Shown here: one piece after another, positions 22,650 through 30,798 of the stretch
Layout of the letters: each line of letters begins with the position of its first letter
How positions within the stretch are numbered: position 1 is the first letter of the stretch
Assembly: GCA_017695015.1 (NCBI GenBank)
Contig: JADIMD010000032.1
Location: 1-37,649, forward strand
Source of the DNA: Candidatus Cryptobacteroides faecigallinarum
GTDB lineage: Bacteria; Bacteroidota; Bacteroidia; Bacteroidales; UBA932
Direction: 5' to 3'
Length of the DNA stretch: 37,649 nucleotides
Notes under the pieces: generated by a model
Databases searched by the model: none
What the model was told of the DNA's origin: nothing
Seen by the model: the letters and a program-made list of their open reading frames with translations, nothing else
Program-made: the position numbers and the translations under genes

Positions 22650-23522
22650 CTATTCCTGTACCGACTGGACAGCCTCGATGAGCTTGTCCTTGTCGTCTCT
22701 CAGAGCCTTGTTGCGCCTTTTGAGCTCCACATTCTCCTCCACCAAATCCGCTATCTGCTCGTTCAAGGCCGCCATCTGGTCATTTCCTTCGAACGAACAT
22801 CTGTATTTTGCCCCCGTCAAGGTGTAATTCTGCAGGGACGACAGCATCTTGTACACCGGATTGGCATAATAAGCAAGGATGAAAAACAGGAGCAGGAGCA
22901 CCAGGACAAGTCCTGCAGCAACTGACACTATCCCCGGGATAATACTTCTGTAGAAACTGTCCTGAAATGCCATGGAGTTGGTCTGGAGCTCGGCATATGC
23001 AGCATCTGTCAGACTCTCGATATCAGACCTCAACCTGTTGTATCTCGGCTGGAGCCGCTTGAAGTACCAGTCCCTCGAATCGATGAAATCGGAAGCTATG
23101 ACCTTGGGAAGTTCGAGAGAAGTGAGCATGTAAGCGGAATAGGAATATATCACAGAATCCGCAAGAGGCGATGCCTCCCTCGAAGACAGGGCAATCCTGA
23201 GACTGTCGCACTGGTCCATGAACGCATCCCTGTCGAACTGCGGAACTTCAGGCACTACGCCCTCTTCCCCTATCGCCGCAAGGACTTTAAGGTTGTATTC
23301 ATCACTCATTGCCACCAATTTCTGGGCAATGTTTATATTCCTGATGTTGTCTGCTACAAGATCGGAGACATAATTGCTCATCCTCCTGTATTCCAGCACT
23401 GATATTATACTGGAAAGCAGAAGCATTGCAGCTATTGAGCCCAGTCCGAGCGTAAGCTTGGTCCTCATGGACATCCTGTAGCCGCGTATCTTTTTCAGAA
23501 ATTTCTGTAACATCGCGTCCAT
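22650..23522 (-). CDS. Two-pass membrane sensor-like protein with HAMP-like region and no output domain
   Basis: A 290-residue protein of unknown function. Layout: basic N-terminus, TM1 (about 22-42), a ~150-residue periplasmic region predicted helical (43-192), TM2 (about 193-218), then a HAMP-like linker beginning YANPVYKMLSSL (219-230) and a C-terminal coiled coil rich in E and K (about 250-285). This is the front half of a histidine kinase or chemoreceptor, but no kinase, GGDEF, methyl-accepting or phosphatase domain follows; the frame ends in a clean TAG. It is complete, not visibly truncated by frameshift. As first gene in the operon with trkH 20 bases downstream, it could modulate K+ uptake or partner another signalling protein. 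That is inference from position only. Confidence 0.75.
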   Translation of the reverse strand: MDAMLQKFLKKIRGYRMSMRTKLTLGLGSIAAMLLLSSIISVLEYRRMSNYVSDLVADNIRNINIAQKLVAMSDEYNLKVLAAIGEEGVVPEVPQFDRDAFMDQCDSLRIALSSREASPLADSVIYSYSAYMLTSLELPKVIASDFIDSRDWYFKRLQPRYNRLRSDIESLTDAAYAELQTNSMAFQDSFYRSIIPGIVSVAAGLVLVLLLLFFILAYYANPVYKMLSSLQNYTLTGAKYRCSFEGNDQMAALNEQIADLVEENVELKRRNKALRDDKDKLIEAVQSVQE

Positions 23523-23538
23523 TTAACGAATCAAGACG

Positions 23539-23546
23539 CAAAGGTA
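23539..23546 (-). promoter_or_regulatory. Likely promoter of the sensor-trkH-helicase-peptidase operon
   Basis: TACCTTTG on the minus strand is a full match to the TAnnTTTG -7 box, placed so that transcription starts near 23532, about 10 bases before ATG 23522. No TTTG is found at -33, so support is moderate. The spacer up to the preceding gene's stop contains a T-rich run on this strand but no hairpin. Confidence 0.5.
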
Positions 23547-23565
23547 ACAAAAAATAATAAGATTG

Positions 23566-25158
23566 TCATTTGGAGACGAACGACACGAATGACATCACTT
23601 TACGCTGTGAGCCGTCTGAAGGGCTGTTGAGAAGCACTGCCGAAGGCGTGACACACATGGCTGTAGAGCCGCCGCCATCCAGATTGAGGGCATCAGTACA
23701 TCCAACCCCTGCCATAAGCCTCGCAAGTTCGTCAAGGGTAACACCCTGGCTGCCGCCGGCATTGCGTCCGTCCACCACCATGAGCACGATATTCCCTTCA
23801 GCAGTATATCCTATCGCAGTCCTCGGAGGACGGACTGACGGTCCGAAGATGTCATTCTGCAGCAGTTCGTGATTGGTCTTGTATTTCCCTGATGCCGTGG
23901 TCAGATAATCGAAGCATATCTTCCCGTCCCTGAGGATCACAGGAGCTCCGCCTATGGCAGAATACACATCCCAGTCAGATGACTGTTCCGGATAAAAGGC
24001 TGTCGGGGTGAGAGTATTCTCGCCATCCACCACAGGAAGAGGCCTTCCATATGTCCATGGAGTGTCTCCTGAATTGTATATCCACCTTATGGACGGCTTC
24101 CCGTCCCTGCTGACACCGAACGCGCCACGGGTGACATAATATGAAAAAGTGCGCGTCAGAGTCTTGATATTTGCAGCCTGCTGGACTCCCCTGTCCAGGA
24201 CATAGCTGAACGACTGCGGAGTGCTGTCGAAATATCCTCCGTTGACTATGACACAGACATTCTCCCCTGCCATATCCTCTTCCACGAATTGCGACGGGGT
24301 TTTCAGTGAAGATGCCTTCATTGTCCTGAGCTCCACATCCCCGGCAGACATGTCGGCTACCGCATACCATGCGTTCACATGGCGTCCTGTAATATCCGTG
24401 CTCGTGGAATACAGTCTTACGGATGACGGCAGGTCATATGTGTCAATCTCCTGCCATTCAGGATAGAACGGCTCGGGATGTGAGCCCGGCTGCACGGAGA
24501 CAGACGAAGAATACACTGTCCCCTCGGCATTCTTTGCCCAGGCCCTGACCGTATATGTCTCCCCTTCTGCCATTCCGGTCACATTCCCATAGCAGCCGGC
24601 GGATTCAGAGACCTCGCCCCGGAATTCATACACATTGTCTTCAAGCGTAGGCTCGCCATCCTCTGACCAGCATATGCCCACGCTGCATTCAAGTCCGCCG
24701 TCATCGTCAAGGATGACGGGGACTGACACCATATACCATGAAGTCTCCGGGTTTCCCACCGACACTGACGGGGCGGAATAGTTCTCGTATTCGCAGGATG
24801 CAGGATCAGAACGGTCCATCCCGTAATACGACATGACAGTATAGACATAATGTCCCTTGTCCACCCCTGTGTCGGTATAGCTTGTGCTGTTGGCATCTAT
24901 GAAAATATTCTCAGGCTCCCCGTCCCCTACCTGACGGACCACGATATAGCCCTCCTCCCTGTTGCTGTTGTCTTCCCATGTAAGGAGCAGACCGGCATCA
25001 GTCATGGAGCAAGCCAGCGAGCCCGGAGCGAGAAGCACGCGCTCTGAAGGCTGCGGCTCAGGATCCGCCGGTTCCTGAGGCTGCTGCGTCACAGGTTCTG
25101 TCGGAGAACAGGAAAGGGCGGCAAATACTGAAGCGATGAGGAATATGTTCATTTTCAT
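23566..25158 (-). CDS. Lipoprotein phosphodiester glycosidase (NAGPA family) with two fibronectin-like domains
   Basis: A 530-residue probable surface or periplasmic lipoprotein. ATG 25158 opens a lipoprotein signal (MKMNIFLIASVFAALSC, lipid cysteine C17); the frame reaches 25173 but only through a TTG. A Pro/Gln/Glu-rich linker (18-40) is followed by two fibronectin type III-like domains (about 42-125 and 130-225). The catalytic NAGPA domain (PF09992 type, about 235-530) shows NGGYFD (306-311), RPPRTAIGY (443-451), VVDGRN and NLDGGGSTAM (492-501). The mammalian prototype removes GlcNAc from GlcNAc-1-phospho-6-mannose diesters; bacterial relatives act on sugar phosphodiesters such as those in cell-wall or exopolymers. 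It is the last gene of the SusCD locus, 33 bases after the GHL10 gene. The exact substrate is unknown. Confidence 0.88.
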   Translation of the reverse strand: MKMNIFLIASVFAALSCSPTEPVTQQPQEPADPEPQPSERVLLAPGSLACSMTDAGLLLTWEDNSNREEGYIVVRQVGDGEPENIFIDANSTSYTDTGVDKGHYVYTVMSYYGMDRSDPASCEYENYSAPSVSVGNPETSWYMVSVPVILDDDGGLECSVGICWSEDGEPTLEDNVYEFRGEVSESAGCYGNVTGMAEGETYTVRAWAKNAEGTVYSSSVSVQPGSHPEPFYPEWQEIDTYDLPSSVRLYSTSTDITGRHVNAWYAVADMSAGDVELRTMKASSLKTPSQFVEEDMAGENVCVIVNGGYFDSTPQSFSYVLDRGVQQAANIKTLTRTFSYYVTRGAFGVSRDGKPSIRWIYNSGDTPWTYGRPLPVVDGENTLTPTAFYPEQSSDWDVYSAIGGAPVILRDGKICFDYLTTASGKYKTNHELLQNDIFGPSVRPPRTAIGYTAEGNIVLMVVDGRNAGGSQGVTLDELARLMAGVGCTDALNLDGGGSTAMCVTPSAVLLNSPSDGSQRKVMSFVSFVSK

Positions 25159-25191
25159 GGCAATATCAATCAAGAAACTTTCGGAAAAATG

Positions 25192-26913
25192 CTACAGTGG
25201 GAATTCCGCTTTGGAAGGATAGAAGTCCCTGAACACCTTCTGCACATAATCGGTGAGGAGACCGTCGAACCAGAACTGGGATTCTCCGCATGTCCCCACC
25301 CTGTCATTGAACTGAAGCTGGGAGATCAGCATCTCTTCCGACATGACGACAGAACCGTTCTTCAGGATCATGGCAGGATTGAGGATATTCTTGTCCGTAT
25401 TCTGCGAAACATACCTGAGGGCGGTGTTGATGTCATTCTCGTAGGAAGATGTCACATAGAACTGCACCGTCAGCAGATCCACTGCACCGTCAGCTATCCA
25501 CTGCGGCCAGTCCTGCATCAGATTGTCCTCGCACCACGGATATTTGTTAGGAGCGAAGCACACTATCAGAGACGGCTTGATACCTTTGAGTTCTGTACTC
25601 ATGGCTTTGGCAAAGGCATTCAGCCTGTCAAGCCTCCAGTTCACCCAGCCAGGGTTGTTGCAGTCCTGAGGAGGTTCTTTCCCATCATTCTCAGCCTTGT
25701 AGGCGGCAACCGTCTTCTCGTCATATCCCGAGTTGCGCGGCATTGCAGGCATACGGTCGTCGCCCTGGATTCCGTCCACTTCAGGATATTTCTGCAGAGC
25801 CTCCTTCATAAGGGACATCATGAAATTCTGGACCTCCGGGTCATATCCGTTCAGATAGTAGTCAGTCCCGTTGTAGTTGCAATAATTCCCTGAATTGTTG
25901 ATGCCTATCCATTCAGGATGTCTGGCAAGCACGGGGTCGTTGTGGTTCACACTTCCTATGCCGTGCATGAACCCGTATTCAAACCACAGTATCACCTTTA
26001 TGCCCTTGGAATGCGCCACATCGATAATATCTCTCAGGGCATCTCCCGAGCCTCCGCTGTATGAAGCATACATGTTGCCCTCTGACGCAGTATTGTAAGT
26101 GCTGTTCTGCAGCAGGACATCGCTGTCCCATGAAACCTTGGTGGCTGCCCATGACCCTACGAAAAGGGTGTTGAAATTCAGTTCTGCCATCAGGTCGATG
26201 GACTTCTTCACATTTTCATATGTGATGAAAGAGGAAGTATGTGACGGGGACGGGAGATATACACCCCTGACCTCCTTTGCCACATCCTCCACTGTGGCCG
26301 TGATGGTGAACTTCTCAGACCTTGTCCCGTCAGGAGAAGTCACAGTGACTGTGAGCGGCTCTGTAAGGTCCACTGGCACAGATGTGATGTCAGGGTCGAA
26401 TGTTGTACCTTCTATCGTCTGCGGAGTGAAAGTCAGGGCAGTAATGTCTGCCGCATACGGGAACGAAAATGATATCTCATTTCCGTCAATCACGGCCTGG
26501 CGATGATATTCATTATCTGTGAGAGCCGTAAGCACGACATCGGAAGATTTTGCTACCGTTGTCCTCACGACATATTTCCTGGCATTCCCGTCCGGGAGGG
26601 AAAGATAGATGGAGACATCTTCTGAAATGTCCACTGCATCCCCGCTTGCAGGTCTTGCAGTCACATCTTCACCGACGGTGAATTCGAAATGTGCCTCTCC
26701 AGGTATCGCCCCGTATGGAAGCACGACATCTATCACATGCTCCTCATTGTCAATGGTCACAGGCACACCTGGATATTCCCTCACCGAGAATTCCGTAATC
26801 AGAAGTTTGTCTCCGGATTCAGGTCCGGGGTCTACGGCAACCGGGTCAGACGGCTGGCACGAGCAGGAACAAAGGAAGGCCGCAATGGCTGAAACAGCAA
26901 TAATGAATTTCAT
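25192..26913 (-). CDS. GHL10-type (PF02638-like) glycosyl hydrolase-related lipoprotein
   Basis: A 573-residue lipoprotein; the signal ends FLCSCSC, so the lipid cysteine could be C15, C17 or C19 (C17 best). Two beta-sandwich domains (about 37-120 and 122-210) resemble the DUF5018-type modules seen in SusE-position lipoproteins. The rest (about 214-573) is a TIM barrel opening EVRGVYLPSPSH. It has ILWFEYGFMHG (308-318, candidate E312) and VDGIQGDDRM (379-388, candidates D385/D386), the pattern of the DUF187/GHL10 family. Family members are predicted glycosidases; specificity is largely unknown. It is separated from the upstream lipoprotein gene by a hairpin. Assignment of catalytic residues is by analogy of position, not proven. 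Confidence 0.82.
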   Translation of the reverse strand: MKFIIAVSAIAAFLCSCSCQPSDPVAVDPGPESGDKLLITEFSVREYPGVPVTIDNEEHVIDVVLPYGAIPGEAHFEFTVGEDVTARPASGDAVDISEDVSIYLSLPDGNARKYVVRTTVAKSSDVVLTALTDNEYHRQAVIDGNEISFSFPYAADITALTFTPQTIEGTTFDPDITSVPVDLTEPLTVTVTSPDGTRSEKFTITATVEDVAKEVRGVYLPSPSHTSSFITYENVKKSIDLMAELNFNTLFVGSWAATKVSWDSDVLLQNSTYNTASEGNMYASYSGGSGDALRDIIDVAHSKGIKVILWFEYGFMHGIGSVNHNDPVLARHPEWIGINNSGNYCNYNGTDYYLNGYDPEVQNFMMSLMKEALQKYPEVDGIQGDDRMPAMPRNSGYDEKTVAAYKAENDGKEPPQDCNNPGWVNWRLDRLNAFAKAMSTELKGIKPSLIVCFAPNKYPWCEDNLMQDWPQWIADGAVDLLTVQFYVTSSYENDINTALRYVSQNTDKNILNPAMILKNGSVVMSEEMLISQLQFNDRVGTCGESQFWFDGLLTDYVQKVFRDFYPSKAEFPL

Positions 26914-26933
26914 CGCAATTTAGTGATAATAAA

Positions 26934-26964
26934 GGCTGTGTCCAGGCATGCACCGGACACAGCC
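26934..26964 (-). terminator. Intrinsic terminator or attenuator inside the SusCD locus
   Basis: Arms GGCTGTGTCC (26934-26943) and GGACACAGCC (26955-26964) are exact reverse complements with an 11-base loop. On the minus strand the stem is followed by TTTATTATCA, a U-rich tail. It lies 20 bases after the stop of the 545-residue lipoprotein gene and 20 bases before the GHL10 start. No separate promoter is visible downstream of it, so partial read-through is likely. Confidence 0.75.
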
Positions 26965-26983
26965 CATGATAAACAAATACCCG

Positions 26984-28621
26984 TTATTCTATCTTGAAAA
27001 GTGAAATTCCTGTACCGGGAACTGCGGCTGCAATGTAGATTTCACCGTTGATGGTCCTCATTGCACTGTCGCCTGCACCGTTAGCGTTCTTGAGAGCAGT
27101 GATGCCATGCTCTACAGGGTCGCCGAGTCCGAGCACACGGCCTGCAGACTGGTCTGTAGCGGCAAGGGCGTCAGCAAGTGACTGTCCTGCCACAGGTACT
27201 ATACGAAGGTCACCATCCTGATATGCATTTGCAAGGGTCACGAATGCCATATAGGACTCGTCATTGAACGAGAAGAATCTTGCGCCATGCTCAGGGAATG
27301 ACCATTTTGACCCGTCATCAAGGAAACAAGACTCTGTGAAAGTACCGTTTGAGACAGAATATACCTTTGCATGTCCTGCAGTACCCATCCATATGTACTC
27401 AGTATCGCTGTACTTGTAGATGCCGGAAATACTGTTGCCCGTAACAGCAGCACCGAGACTTATGATTTCAGGATTAGGATCTATTACTCCGTTCTCTATC
27501 GAGAATGCGAATACTCTTCTTTCAGTAGCATTATTATAGTCAAAGAAATAAAGCTTACCTTTCTCCCATGTCCCTTCTGCAGTCATCTTGTCACCGAGAC
27601 GAGGGGTAGGGGTGGCATTTGCGAGAGAATAGTTGAGGACTACCCTCGGAGCCGCATCCACATTGTCGTATGCATACACTGTAAGGTTGCCTGCAGCATT
27701 GTTGGCAAGGTTGCAGACGAGCAGGATGGTGGATGAACCGTTGTCCATCACCTCTGCATCCGAAGTAAGGTGTACTCCGCCTGCTATGCCTGTTGTAGAC
27801 ATCGCCTTTGCAAGTTTTCCGTCAGAGACATTGACAGCATACACTCCGCCAGTACCTGAAGCATGAGGCATGTAGACATACTGGTTGTCCATTGCGATAT
27901 TCCTCATCCAGTCGCCTAAAGCAGCAGGCATTTCAGTGCCGAACCAATCGTCGGTAACAGTCTCAGGAGAAGCATAATGTCCCCATACCCTGACTACATT
28001 GTTGATACCTGTTGTGACTGCGACATATTTGTCGGTGTTGGTGATCTCACCGCACACAAGGGTGAAAGTCACTCCGTTCACCTTGTCGCTGAAATCGACT
28101 GTTGCCCCGCTCTCGATCTCCTGGTCGCCAACCATTACCTTGGTGCCTTCAGGAGATACCGTGAATTCCACGACAGCGTTTGCAAGGTCTGATGTACCGC
28201 TGAGTTTCACCTCATTGTTGGCAGCAGCCACTCCATTGACTGTGAGTGAAGTGAAATGAGGGTCAGGATCTGCAGCTTCAGCAGTCACCGTATACTGCAC
28301 CTCAACAGAGCCGTCAGAGAAAGAGACCAGCCTTGAAGGAGTAGCAGTGAAATCACATGTGAAACCTTCAGCAGTCACTCCCTGAGGCAGGTTCACGAAC
28401 TCCACCTCAAGAGCTGCAAGCTCATTCACATCGGCATAGGCAATCTCTATCTCGATTGTCCTGGCAGCATTGTCCACAAAGACAAAATAGTCCTCACTCA
28501 GACCATTGACCTGCACCATATCCTGGCTCAGGCTGATAGATCCGGTGACTTCAGGATTGTCCTTCTTACATCCTGTAAAGAGGACTGCCAATCCGGCAAG
28601 AATCACTATAAATTTTCTCAT
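26984..28621 (-). CDS. SusE/F-position lipoprotein with Ig-like modules and a C-terminal propeller-like domain (DUF4623-like)
   Basis: A 545-residue lipoprotein with signal MRKFIVILAGLAVLFTGC (lipid cysteine C18). Residues ~22-205 form two beta-sandwich modules; the second (SLTVNGVAAANNEVKLSG...VEFTVSPEGTKVMVGDQ) resembles DUF5018-like domains. From about 210 (VVRVWGHY) to the end are repeated blade-like strands (DNQYVYMPHASGTGGVYAVNVSDG, KGKLYFFDY, DTEYIWMGTAGHAKVYSVSNG) suggesting a beta-propeller, in line with DUF4623-type proteins. No catalytic motif is recognised. Its place after susCD indicates a cell-surface glycan-binding role. The gap from the upstream 144-residue lipoprotein is 45 bases and AT-rich. 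Family name is from memory of sequence patterns, so moderate certainty. Confidence 0.75.
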   Translation of the reverse strand: MRKFIVILAGLAVLFTGCKKDNPEVTGSISLSQDMVQVNGLSEDYFVFVDNAARTIEIEIAYADVNELAALEVEFVNLPQGVTAEGFTCDFTATPSRLVSFSDGSVEVQYTVTAEAADPDPHFTSLTVNGVAAANNEVKLSGTSDLANAVVEFTVSPEGTKVMVGDQEIESGATVDFSDKVNGVTFTLVCGEITNTDKYVAVTTGINNVVRVWGHYASPETVTDDWFGTEMPAALGDWMRNIAMDNQYVYMPHASGTGGVYAVNVSDGKLAKAMSTTGIAGGVHLTSDAEVMDNGSSTILLVCNLANNAAGNLTVYAYDNVDAAPRVVLNYSLANATPTPRLGDKMTAEGTWEKGKLYFFDYNNATERRVFAFSIENGVIDPNPEIISLGAAVTGNSISGIYKYSDTEYIWMGTAGHAKVYSVSNGTFTESCFLDDGSKWSFPEHGARFFSFNDESYMAFVTLANAYQDGDLRIVPVAGQSLADALAATDQSAGRVLGLGDPVEHGITALKNANGAGDSAMRTINGEIYIAAAVPGTGISLFKIE

Positions 28622-28666
28622 CTCAATAAAAATTAAAAGTGTAAAAAATTAGTGGTAAATTGTATT

Positions 28667-29101
28667 TCATTCATATCTCAAAGAGACCTGATAGGATTTC
28701 GAAGAACCGTCAGCCGCCACCACCTTGAAATATACGGTGGTATTGTAGAGGCTTCTAAGTCCCCCTATCCCACTGCCAATCTCTTCTCCGGTACCGCTCA
28801 GCTCCATTATGGAAGCCGTAGACGGGATGGACGCCTCCAGACGGCAGCGCTGGAGGTCTTCCCGGGTGAAGTCAGCTGAAGAGAAGGTGTAGATGATCGC
28901 TCCCCTGTCCGCATTGTAATTGCCGGAAAGCAAATCCACTTCCTTGCTTGTCCCCCAGTCCTCCGGATCGTTGAATACATAGCATTTCAATCCGTTTATC
29001 TCCTTGTCGCTGTCAAGTTCGGGCAAATCCAGTTTCTGGCATGAACCCAGGAGCATCATCACTGCCCCGAAAAATATCAATATCCTTTTCATAATATCCA
29101 T
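28667..29101 (-). CDS. Small lipoprotein, DUF5018-like single domain
   Basis: A 144-residue lipoprotein starting 3 bases after the susD stop. The signal MKRILIFFGAVMMLLGSC gives lipid cysteine C21 counting from ATG 29101; ATG 29092 (MKR...) is an equally good start. The mature ~120 residues form one beta-rich domain ending VYFKVVAADGSSKSYQVSLRYE, the ending typical of the Ig-like modules in neighbouring lipoproteins. No catalytic residues are recognisable. By position it is a SusE-like accessory glycan-binding or spacer lipoprotein. It is unusually small for that slot but is complete with its own start, signal and stop. Confidence 0.72.
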   Translation of the reverse strand: MDIMKRILIFFGAVMMLLGSCQKLDLPELDSDKEINGLKCYVFNDPEDWGTSKEVDLLSGNYNADRGAIIYTFSSADFTREDLQRCRLEASIPSTASIMELSGTGEEIGSGIGGLRSLYNTTVYFKVVAADGSSKSYQVSLRYE

Positions 29102-29104
29102 TGT

Positions 29105-30787
29105 TTACCAGTCACTGTTCTGTCTTGCCAGACCGTTGTTGCTTATCTCGGACTGAGGTATCGGGAACCTGTCGAAGCGTTCAGGATAATGCCTTGCACC
29201 CATATCGCAGGACACCAGCTCCGGAGTGAAAGTGCCGTCACCTGCATTCAATGTCCATTCTACACCGCTGTATCTCTTGCCGTCAAGGACTTCCGCTGCC
29301 CGTCCGGTACGCCTCAGATCCCAGAACCTGTGACCCTCGAAGCACAGCTCGACAGCCCTTTCCTTCAGGATGACATCAAGTGCAGACTCCCAGTCGGAGA
29401 TAGGTGCAGTATAGACATCCTCATCGTTGAATCTCTTCTGTCTCAACTTATTGACAACATCCCACGCATCAGTGTAGTTCTGTTCATATGCAAGGCACTC
29501 GGCATAGATGAGCATCATCTCGGCATAACGGAATTCTATCCATGGCTGGTATGAGCCATTGAGGATATAATCCCTGTTGCTCTCGTCCATCAGCTTTCTC
29601 ATGTAATATCCCGTAACCGTGTTGCCCGGAGAGCTGACCTCACCATAAGGATAATATCTCATGTCCTCTCCTCCAGGGTAGCACTGCAGGGTGCGCCCTT
29701 TCCATTCCTCACCGTTCCAGAGGACAGAAGCATACAGCCTCGGGTCACGGTTCATATAGTTGTCGTTGGTGATGAACCTGTTGGCAACATCCGAAACATC
29801 GAACGGCTGACCGTCAGCGTAATCATAGGAATCCACGAATTCCTGGGTCGGACCGGCATATCCTCCGCCATATCCATCACCGTTCTCGCAGACATCTCCA
29901 GGCATGGAATAGCGCTGGTCGAAATTATGTGTCAGGGACCCCTTGGCGAAACCGTATCCCCAGATGACCTCAGAATTGGTCAGATCCTTGAAAATTGCAG
30001 AATAATCATCTATGTAGTCATACTGCGCACCGCTGATTATGTCTTCGACTGCCTCTTTGGCGAGAGAATATCTCTCTGCATAAAGCATCGCACGGGCCTT
30101 GAGGGCATCCGCAGCATAACGGTGAAGCCTGCCTCTTGCTGCCGACGGCAATGGGAGGTTGTTGACAGCATAATTGATGTCATCCCGTACCCTGTCGTAT
30201 GACGCCGACACATTAGACCTGGCAGTCGTCTTGTTCCCGGTCGTCATCTGATTGATGTCCGTATAGAGAATTGCACCGTAGTCATCCTTCTCAGAAGCAT
30301 GAGAACGCATGATAAGGAAATATGCATATGCCCTGAAAAAGAGGGCCTCCGCGCGGAAACGGCTGTACTGCTCTTCAGTGAAATTCGACTGATGCTCGTC
30401 CAGGCCGTCAAGGAATTCATTGATTCTCCTGATCCAGCCGTAGCAGGTGGTCCAGGCGTCGAAATAGTTCTGGGAAACGCTCTGGCGGCCGTCTTCCGTC
30501 ATGATAAGATTACAGTCTCCCGTGCCTGGCACCATTCCTCCATATTTGAGAATATCGGTGAGTCCGTCGGACATGCTGGAATTGCTTCCACCGAGAGCAT
30601 TCGAGCCGAACTGTCCGAAATCATAGATCATCGGATAGAACGAATTCAGATACAGCTCCACATTTGCCTGGCTCTGATAGCCATAGTCCTTGCTGTACTT
30701 GTTGCTCGGGTCAAGATCCACTACCGAGCAGGCGGACACCAGTGAGGCAAAAGCGACAATGAATGTATAGTATATAATGTTCTTCAT
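29105..30787 (-). CDS. SusD/RagB-family nutrient-binding outer-membrane lipoprotein
   Basis: A 560-residue surface lipoprotein that captures glycan and closes over the partner SusC channel. The lipoprotein signal ends SLVSAC (C20). SusD features include the N-terminal SNKYSKDYGYQSQANVELYL segment, the central TPR-like helices (SRFRAEALFFRAYAYFLIMRSH) and the C-terminal signature KERAVELCFEGHRFWDLRRT (475-494), ending FPIPQSEISNNGLARQNSDW. It begins 11 bases after the susC stop, confirming the pair. Ligand specificity is not readable from SusD sequence; the flanking mannosidase and phosphodiester glycosidase suggest alpha-mannose-containing glycans. Confidence 0.96.
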   Translation of the reverse strand: MKNIIYYTFIVAFASLVSACSVVDLDPSNKYSKDYGYQSQANVELYLNSFYPMIYDFGQFGSNALGGSNSSMSDGLTDILKYGGMVPGTGDCNLIMTEDGRQSVSQNYFDAWTTCYGWIRRINEFLDGLDEHQSNFTEEQYSRFRAEALFFRAYAYFLIMRSHASEKDDYGAILYTDINQMTTGNKTTARSNVSASYDRVRDDINYAVNNLPLPSAARGRLHRYAADALKARAMLYAERYSLAKEAVEDIISGAQYDYIDDYSAIFKDLTNSEVIWGYGFAKGSLTHNFDQRYSMPGDVCENGDGYGGGYAGPTQEFVDSYDYADGQPFDVSDVANRFITNDNYMNRDPRLYASVLWNGEEWKGRTLQCYPGGEDMRYYPYGEVSSPGNTVTGYYMRKLMDESNRDYILNGSYQPWIEFRYAEMMLIYAECLAYEQNYTDAWDVVNKLRQKRFNDEDVYTAPISDWESALDVILKERAVELCFEGHRFWDLRRTGRAAEVLDGKRYSGVEWTLNAGDGTFTPELVSCDMGARHYPERFDRFPIPQSEISNNGLARQNSDW

Positions 30788-30798
30788 ATTCCGGAAGA

